NCBI GenBank assembly: GCA_015180985.1
Contig: CP054185.1
Location: forward strand, 868,001 to 932,000
Reading direction: 5' to 3'
DNA: 64,000 nt
Source of the DNA: Flammeovirgaceae bacterium
Lineage (GTDB): Bacteria; Bacteroidota; Bacteroidia; Cytophagales; Cyclobacteriaceae
Below, one piece after another: positions 58,584 to 64,000 of this stretch. The notes under the pieces are model-generated. The model was not told where the DNA came from, did not search any database, and saw only the letters and a list, made by a program, of their open reading frames with translations. The position numbers were made by a program, and so were the translations under genes. The first letter of the stretch is position 1. Every line of letters starts with the position of its first letter.

Positions 58584-60527
58584 ATGCCCACCGCTAATTA
58601 TAACAATACTATTATTAAATACGTTTTAATAATAAGCCATTTGACCTTGTGGTTAGAAACAGGACGAGCACAAAATCAAAATGAAATTCAGTTAGCAAAC
58701 GAGTATTTATTAAAAGGAGAGAAATCAAAAGCACTGGATATTTACCGCGATCTTGCCAAGAACGAGGTGAATGTTCCGTTTATTCATAATAACTATATCA
58801 ACTTACTTGTTGATGTCGGTGCCGCTGAGGAAGCACAAAATTACCTTAAACGGGTATTGCGCAGAGATGCGGATAATTTGCAGTACCGTGCTGATGTGGG
58901 TATAGTTTATGTTCGTTCTGGTGATCTTACCAGGGCTGATAAAGTTTTTAAAGAACTGATTGCAGAGAATAAAACCAATGTATCCCGGATTAAAATGCTT
59001 TCGGATTACCTGGCCAGCCGATCGTTGGCGGAATATGCCATCGTTGCGTTAACAGAAGGACGGGATGCCCTTGGCAATCCGTATTTATTTTGCCTAGAAC
59101 TGGCTTCGCTGTACCGGATTAAAGGGCAGAAGGATAAGATGGTACAGGAGTACCTTACCTACGTTATGCAAAGTTCGGCCAATACTCAGTATGTAAAGAA
59201 TGTAATGCAGGTATTGCTTACTCAGCCCGAAGAACTTGAAAGCCTTGAGAAAATCTTGTACGAACGTGTGCAGAAGTACCCGGATATGGAAGTGTATTCC
59301 GACCTGTTGGTTTGGGTTACTATGCAACAGAAAAATTTTAGCGCTGCCTTTATTCAGGCTCGTGCGTATGACAGGCGAAACAAAAAGTTTGGTGAAAAGT
59401 GCCTGGAGGTGGCGCGGGTCGCGCTGGATAATGAAGATTACAACAACGCCCTGTCCGCCTATGCCTATGTGGCGCGCGAATACCCCGATGGACCGTTTTA
59501 TCTCCAGGCACGGTTGGGGCTTATACGAACGCGCGAAACACGGGTACGCAACACCTTTCCGGTGCAAGCCGATTCGGTGCGGGCACTAATAACAGAATAC
59601 AAAAAGTTTATTAGTGAAAACCCCGACAATACCAATTCATACGAAGCGCAACGAAGCGAAGCACTGTTGTGGGCATATTACCTTGATGATAAAAGCAAAG
59701 CCGTTCAGTTACTTAACCAGTTAATAGGCAATTCCAGAGCTTCCTTGCAGTTAAAATCAAAAGCAAAGCTGGATTTAGGGGATATTTATTTACTCAATGG
59801 CGAACCCTGGGAATCGGCATTGCTGTATGCGCAGGTGGAAAAGTCATTAAAAGAAAACCCGCTGGGATATGAAGCCAAACTGAAAAATGCCAAACTCTCA
59901 TACTATAAAGGCGACTTCCGGTTAGCGCAGGAGCACCTGGATATATTGAAAGAGGCTACCACCCGCGAGATAGCCAACGATGCCATGGAATTGAGTATGC
60001 GCATAAAGGAAAATATTGCACTTGATTCAGCCGGACTGGCTTTGCAGGCATATGCAGTTGTTGAGTTGTTGTTGTATCAGAACAAAACCGATCAGGCACT
60101 GGAAGCAATAAAACAATTGAAAGAGGGAAGGTCAAAATTTTCAAAAGAAGATGCTTTCTTAAATAACTTTTCATTCGATGCTGCAACACAAGGCGATTCA
60201 GTTTGGGTAACCTTCAGCAACCACACTATTCTTGATGATGTGTACTGGCTGGAAGCAACCCTGCGGATGAAACGTGGAGAATTCGACAAATCGCTGGCCT
60301 TGCTTCAAAAAATTCTGGATGACTATTCGGAGGACGTCCTGGCTGATGATGCCTTTTTTATGCAGGCCGAAATCTACGATCGTCAACTAAACAACAAGGA
60401 TAAGGCTATTGAAATGTACAGGGAATTTCTGAACCGCTACCCGGGCAGTGTTTATGTAGCCGAAGCCCGCATGCGGTACCGGGTGCTGCGGGGGGATTTT
60501 GCCAATCCGCAGATAATAAACCCGTAG
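58584..60527 (+). CDS. Exported tetratricopeptide repeat protein
   Basis: The 647-residue protein has an N-terminal hydrophobic segment (TIIKYVLIISHLTLWLETGRAQ), probably a signal peptide, then TPR-like helices over the whole length (LLKGEKSKALDIYRDLAKNEV, RADVGIVYVRSGDLTRADKVF, LNGEPWESALLYAQVEKSL). The last repeats (FLNRYPGSVYVAEARMRY) resemble YbgF/BamD-type TPRs. It may scaffold an envelope complex. It follows the candidate oriC gap, and one DnaA-box-like 9-mer ends one base before its ATG. Confidence 0.85.
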   Translation: MPTANYNNTIIKYVLIISHLTLWLETGRAQNQNEIQLANEYLLKGEKSKALDIYRDLAKNEVNVPFIHNNYINLLVDVGAAEEAQNYLKRVLRRDADNLQYRADVGIVYVRSGDLTRADKVFKELIAENKTNVSRIKMLSDYLASRSLAEYAIVALTEGRDALGNPYLFCLELASLYRIKGQKDKMVQEYLTYVMQSSANTQYVKNVMQVLLTQPEELESLEKILYERVQKYPDMEVYSDLLVWVTMQQKNFSAAFIQARAYDRRNKKFGEKCLEVARVALDNEDYNNALSAYAYVAREYPDGPFYLQARLGLIRTRETRVRNTFPVQADSVRALITEYKKFISENPDNTNSYEAQRSEALLWAYYLDDKSKAVQLLNQLIGNSRASLQLKSKAKLDLGDIYLLNGEPWESALLYAQVEKSLKENPLGYEAKLKNAKLSYYKGDFRLAQEHLDILKEATTREIANDAMELSMRIKENIALDSAGLALQAYAVVELLLYQNKTDQALEAIKQLKEGRSKFSKEDAFLNNFSFDAATQGDSVWVTFSNHTILDDVYWLEATLRMKRGEFDKSLALLQKILDDYSEDVLADDAFFMQAEIYDRQLNNKDKAIEMYREFLNRYPGSVYVAEARMRYRVLRGDFANPQIINP

Positions 60528-60542
60528 AGATTTCGTTTACGA

Positions 60543-60574
60543 TTTGCAAAAACTCCCGGAGTTGATTACTTTTC
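60543..60574 (+). promoter_or_regulatory. Bacteroidota-type promoter of the di-heme peroxidase gene
   Basis: TTTG at 60543-60546 and TACTTTTC at 60567-60574 are 20 bases apart, one base off TAnnTTTG. The ATG is 20 bases further on. Confidence 0.55.
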
Positions 60575-60594
60575 TTTAAGTAACCATTGGGTTT

Positions 60595-61737
60595 ATGTGT
60601 CTGCTGAAAAATTTTGCTGCTTTTTTTTCGCTGGTTATAATACTTAGCGCATGCGAGCCCTTTGAATCAGGGCCCTCAGTTACAAGCCTGGAGCTGCCCC
60701 GCACCCCCTTTCAATACAACGTTCCCGGGGCTTCTGATAACCTGGTAACCCTGGGTCGGGTGTTGTTTTATGATACGCGCCTCTCTGTCAACAACGCTAT
60801 TTCGTGTGCGAGTTGTCACAAGCAGGTGTTGGCTTTCTCCGACAACGTTGCCTTTAGCCGGGGCTTTCAAAACAAACTCACCTTGCGCAACTCCATGCCC
60901 ATCCAGAACATTATATCCGATGTTTTTGCCGACAACGTGATTATTGAAGAAGATTCCACACCCGTAGTACTACCCGATACTGTTTTTGGATATTTGCCAG
61001 GTGTAGTGCCCCCTCCTGCATTTTTCCGTACAGATACACGACTTTTCTGGGACGGCCGCGAAACATCTCTTGAAAGCATGGTAACGCGCCCCATTATGGA
61101 TCATATTGAAATGGGTATGCACGATTTGCCCACCCTGGCAAAAAAATTGAAAACAATATGGGAGTATCAGCATCTTTTTACCAAGGCCTTTCCTGATGAA
61201 GATAATGTTACCCCGGATAAAATTTCCCTCGGGCTAAGCGCCTTCCTGTTAAGCATCCGTTCCAGCAATTCAAAAGTAGATAGGGCATCTCGTGGCGAAG
61301 CCAAACTCAGTGCCAGCGAAGAATTTGGCCAATTTCTGTTTACTCAAAAATTTGGTTGCGATGGCTGCCACGCGCTTGGCGGGTTTGCCAACATCGGGCT
61401 TGATGCACTTTCATCCGACCCGGGCCTTAGTTCGTTTACGGGCAATCCGAACGATGCCGGCAAATTTAAAATACCGGCTCTGCGTAATGTTCAATTAACA
61501 GCACCGTACATGCACGATGGCCGGTTTAAAACACTTGAGCAAGTGCTCGATCACTACAGCAGCGGCATAAAAAATAATCCAACATTAGATGGACTACTCC
61601 GTACGGAGGATGGTAAGCCCGTTCGTATGAACATGACTGCGGCAGAGAAGGCAGCGCTGATAAGTTTTTTAAATGCGCTTACAGACCACACGATGATCAC
61701 AGACCCCCGCTTTTCAAATCCGTTTAAACAATATTAA
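60595..61737 (+). CDS. Di-heme cytochrome c peroxidase/MauG-family lipoprotein
   Basis: The 380-residue lipoprotein (lipobox LSAC near residue 20) has two c-type heme motifs, CASCH at residues 71-75 and CDGCH at 255-259. MauG/CcpA features include FYDTRLSVNNAISCASCHKQ, FWDGRETSLESMVTRPIMDHIEMGM and ALRNVQLTAPYMHDGRFKTLEQVLDHY. The fold is that of bacterial cytochrome c peroxidase, which reduces H2O2 using a partner cytochrome, or MauG-type oxidase. It lies 12 bases before the next gene. Confidence 0.93.
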   Translation: MCLLKNFAAFFSLVIILSACEPFESGPSVTSLELPRTPFQYNVPGASDNLVTLGRVLFYDTRLSVNNAISCASCHKQVLAFSDNVAFSRGFQNKLTLRNSMPIQNIISDVFADNVIIEEDSTPVVLPDTVFGYLPGVVPPPAFFRTDTRLFWDGRETSLESMVTRPIMDHIEMGMHDLPTLAKKLKTIWEYQHLFTKAFPDEDNVTPDKISLGLSAFLLSIRSSNSKVDRASRGEAKLSASEEFGQFLFTQKFGCDGCHALGGFANIGLDALSSDPGLSSFTGNPNDAGKFKIPALRNVQLTAPYMHDGRFKTLEQVLDHYSSGIKNNPTLDGLLRTEDGKPVRMNMTAAEKAALISFLNALTDHTMITDPRFSNPFKQY

Positions 61738-61749
61738 CATCGTAGCACT

Positions 61750-63060
61750 TTGTTTTATAAGCTGGTTGCCTTTTTAGCTTTTTCAGTTGCAGCAAACGCC
61801 CAAGCAGTTTTTTTAAAGGGATACTTCATTGACCACACCGGTTACCGAAGCGAGTGCTTTATACGGCCCGAAAACTGGCGACAGGATTCTTACCTGAATT
61901 TCCGTCTTCACCTTTTGGACACACTCCATCAAAAGCCCGTAGTTGAGTTACGGGAGTTCGCTATTTACGGCAAGGTAAAGTACATTATTTCGAATGTGTA
62001 TGTTGATCGCCCGGAGGATAGTCCGCAGAACCCCGAATGGCTTGAACAAAAAGTCTTGTTGAATGTGCTGGTAGAAGGTAAAAGCAGCCTGTACTTTACA
62101 CAGGTTGAAAATAAAAGATACTTTTTTTGCCGTGAAGCAGCCGGTCTTATCATCCTGCTTTCACCAACACCTGCGGTAACCGATACAACAGCAAAATCAT
62201 TTCACCTGCTTTTAAGAAACAGGTTTAATTGCCAGGGTAATCCTGACAGCTATTTTAGGTCACTTAAGTACGAAACGGCAAATCTGTCGGAATACTTCGT
62301 TTTCAACAATCGCTGTCTCGGCCTGGAGGCCATAACTTACCCCGGCCTTGGTTCGCTGGTATGGGTGGGTGAAGCACAAAAAGTTCCGAAACAAGCGGCT
62401 CGACCGGTTTCGGAAGGAAAGCCTGAATCACAAAGCATAATCACCGATAAACAAGAAAGTCCTGAGCAGAACACAGTACAAACCAGCACGAAGCGTAACT
62501 GGCATTACATAAATGTGGAAATCAACCCGCTCATCAGGCAGGTCTTAAATTTCAGCGATGAATCCACGCCCACCAATAATCCGTTTCAGTTGCAATACGC
62601 AGCCAACAACAAAACAACAGGGGTTGGATTTGCCGGGGCATTTAGCTATGCCCGCGAAAAATTTTCAGACAACAGTAACGGAAATGATTTTGAAACAATA
62701 ACGAGAGATTTTGTACTCCGGCTTGGCTATGAACACAAACAGCAGGCAGGCACCCGGTGGATATATCTTTATGGCTACGACCTGTTGATTATAGGAGGCA
62801 AGGAAGAAACCACGTTAGACAATTTTGGGGGAGGCATAACCATAACCACCAAACGAAGTGGCTGGGGTATGGGTCCCCGGGGCGGTATTATGTTTCAGTT
62901 GGCCACCCAGGTGTTTATCGGAACTGAAGTAAGTCTTTATTACTCCTCGGTGGTCCGAACGGAAGAATTTCCAGATGTACCCGAAACTAAACAGCGGACT
63001 CAAAAAATAGAAGTAAACCTGCCGGTAGCTATTTTCCTCGGAATCCGACTGGGTAAGTAA
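61750..63060 (+). CDS. Exported protein of unknown function with C-terminal barrel-like half, TTG start
   Basis: The 436-residue protein is read from a TTG at 61750, which gives a signal peptide (FYKLVAFLAFSVAANAQA). The N-terminal half (about 20-200) is mixed and shows no domain I know. A low-complexity Lys/Gln/Ser linker (about 210-255) follows. The rest has alternating strands (VGFAGAFSYAREKF, FVLRLGYEHKQQ, FIGTEVSLYYSSV) and ends in VAIFLGIRLGK, like an outer-membrane barrel. It follows the di-heme peroxidase gene closely and could share its transcript. Confidence 0.7.
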   Translation: MFYKLVAFLAFSVAANAQAVFLKGYFIDHTGYRSECFIRPENWRQDSYLNFRLHLLDTLHQKPVVELREFAIYGKVKYIISNVYVDRPEDSPQNPEWLEQKVLLNVLVEGKSSLYFTQVENKRYFFCREAAGLIILLSPTPAVTDTTAKSFHLLLRNRFNCQGNPDSYFRSLKYETANLSEYFVFNNRCLGLEAITYPGLGSLVWVGEAQKVPKQAARPVSEGKPESQSIITDKQESPEQNTVQTSTKRNWHYINVEINPLIRQVLNFSDESTPTNNPFQLQYAANNKTTGVGFAGAFSYAREKFSDNSNGNDFETITRDFVLRLGYEHKQQAGTRWIYLYGYDLLIIGGKEETTLDNFGGGITITTKRSGWGMGPRGGIMFQLATQVFIGTEVSLYYSSVVRTEEFPDVPETKQRTQKIEVNLPVAIFLGIRLGK

Positions 63061-63189
63061 CTATTTCGCACGATCGTATCAGGTCAATTAGCGCAAGGAC
63101 CCTCAATTATTTTTCCTTTTTTCTGATCAACATCAGTGCAATGATTACCCGTCTGGTGTAAAATTTTACCCTCATAAAAAGGAAGATGT

Positions 63190-63858
63190 ATGAAATTTGA
63201 AAAAATTCATAACAAAGGTCAGGCCCGGTTGTTTGAAAATCCATTTCTGGAAATGCTTACCAAAGCCCACCCGCTGGTAATCTGGGGTATGTATTTACCT
63301 GTAATTTTTTACCTGCTGTATTACAGCCTCACCATGCTGCAATTTTCAGGAATACGCATTACCGTAACATTTTTTGCCGGTATGTTTTTCTGGACATTTT
63401 TTGAATACCTGGCGCACCGGTTTATTTTTCATCTGGTTCCAAAATCAGAAACGGCCAGAAGAATGGTTTACATTCTGCATGGAAACCACCATGAATTTCC
63501 ACGCGATAAACAGCGCCTGTTTATGCCACCTGTGCCCAGCCTGATCATCGCTTCTATAATTTTTGGAGTAATGTTTCTGATTATGGGTAATTATGCCACC
63601 ATGTTCTTTCCCGGTTTTATGCTGGGCTACCTGCTTTACGGAAGCATGCATTACGCTATTCATGCATGGAGCCCTCCCTTCCGCTGGATGAAAGGCCTGT
63701 GGCGAAACCACCACCTGCATCATTATAAAAATGAACACATGGGTTTTGGCGTCAGCTCTACCCTCTGGGATCACGTGTTCGGCACGATGTTCGACTTAAA
63801 AAATGAGAAGGAGGACAAAGAAAAGGTAATGGAGCTGATGTATGGGCCGCGCAGTTAA
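63190..63858 (+). CDS. Sterol desaturase/fatty acid hydroxylase superfamily protein
   Basis: The 222-residue membrane protein carries the His clusters of the FA2H/sterol desaturase diiron family: EYLAHRFIFH, HGNHHEFP, HYAIHAW and NHHLHHYKNE. The membrane segments span about residues 28-65 and 115-155. FA2H-type members 2-hydroxylate fatty acids of sphingolipids, which some Bacteroidota make; that substrate is inferred. It is probably a single gene; its stop touches that of the convergent gene at the window edge. Confidence 0.9.
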   Translation: MKFEKIHNKGQARLFENPFLEMLTKAHPLVIWGMYLPVIFYLLYYSLTMLQFSGIRITVTFFAGMFFWTFFEYLAHRFIFHLVPKSETARRMVYILHGNHHEFPRDKQRLFMPPVPSLIIASIIFGVMFLIMGNYATMFFPGFMLGYLLYGSMHYAIHAWSPPFRWMKGLWRNHHLHHYKNEHMGFGVSSTLWDHVFGTMFDLKNEKEDKEKVMELMYGPRS

Positions 63859-64000
63859 TGATTCTCCTTCGCTTCACGCACCATTAAAAATTCAGCAACA
63901 TTTTCGGTATCAAGCATCCCGATAAGCGTGCTGGTTTTCAAAACCGGGGCTGCCGATTTTTTGGCGTTACGCAGATTAACCCAGGCTTGCTCAAGCGGCA
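63855..64000 (-). CDS. C-terminus of a CBS-domain protein, probably a site-2 protease, cut by window edge
   Basis: The minus-strand frame with stop TTA at 63855-63857 stays open to the window edge; the last 47 residues are visible. They read like the end of a CBS domain (APVLKTSTLIGMLDTENVAEFLMVREAKEN), with the typical V-L-x-G-hydrophobic strand and final helix. Such tails end M50 site-2 metalloproteases in Bacteroidota. The stop overlaps the hydroxylase stop by two bases. Only the CBS end is supported directly. Confidence 0.6.
   Translation of the reverse strand, partial: PLEQAWVNLRNAKKSAAPVLKTSTLIGMLDTENVAEFLMVREAKENH

Overview
The window is a piece of a Bacteroidota chromosome, most likely from the Cytophagales side of the phylum. 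The reasons are gene content (a GldJ-type gliding lipoprotein, a PorE-like TPR/propeller/OmpA lipoprotein of the type IX secretion family, DUF4175, bacterial GH3, a LytTR system with a HisKA_2 kinase) and promoters of the Bacteroidota form TTTG-N19/20-TAnnTTTG. Shine-Dalgarno sequences are mostly weak. There are no rRNA genes, transposases, phage genes or CRISPR arrays. One tRNA (Phe) is present. This is mostly ordinary core chromosome with short operons.

Layout. 1-2333: edge of a type III polyketide locus, with a UbiA-like prenyltransferase (cut off) divergent from a type III PKS that overlaps a methyltransferase. 2339-10969: exported and lipoproteins, a HisKA_2 kinase with its LytTR regulator, an LPP20-like lipoprotein, an amidohydrolase, a PD40 protein and a deoxynucleoside kinase. 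11042-17947: a large PD40-amidohydrolase fusion, then a small membrane protein, a heme-receptor-like TonB-dependent receptor and a PepSY protein. 17938-29672 (all minus): GH3, lptB, recJ, a collagen-like Gly-rich exported protein, a SPOR-like protein, fumC, the PorE-like lipoprotein and two Fe-S oxidoreductase genes. 29785-29857: tRNA-Phe followed by partial duplications of its 3' end. 30084-42877: a histidine kinase, rluB/scpB, a DksA-like protein with a histone-H1-like tail, a penicillin acylase, a DUF885 protein, a lamin-tail protein, asd, a THUMP-like methyltransferase and a small membrane protein. 43109-49506: mfd, gldJ, comF and a CMD protein. 49615-63858 (all plus): DUF4175, an anti-sigma-type ATPase, ybeY, mnmG, a methyltransferase, a Big_5 lipoprotein, a TPR protein, a di-heme peroxidase, an unknown exported protein and a fatty acid hydroxylase. 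The window ends in the C-terminus of a CBS-domain protein on the minus strand.

The most notable signal is non-coding. The 86 bp between ybeY and mnmG carry two near-perfect ParB-binding parS palindromes, 62 bp apart, flanking a perfect DnaA box. About 4.6 kb downstream, an AT-rich 255 bp gap (58329-58583) holds a cluster of DnaA-box-like 9-mers. Together they suggest that this part of the chromosome is origin-proximal and that the gap is a candidate oriC.

Secondary signals are: a 152 bp palindromic element whose two ends supply the stop codons of both flanking convergent genes; a G/C-run palindromic repeat that seems to sit in frame inside a methyltransferase gene; a comF gene whose zinc-finger N-terminus is intact but has no standard start codon; and repeated tRNA 3' ends resembling integration scars. 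All calls were made by reading the sequence; no database search or structure prediction was run.
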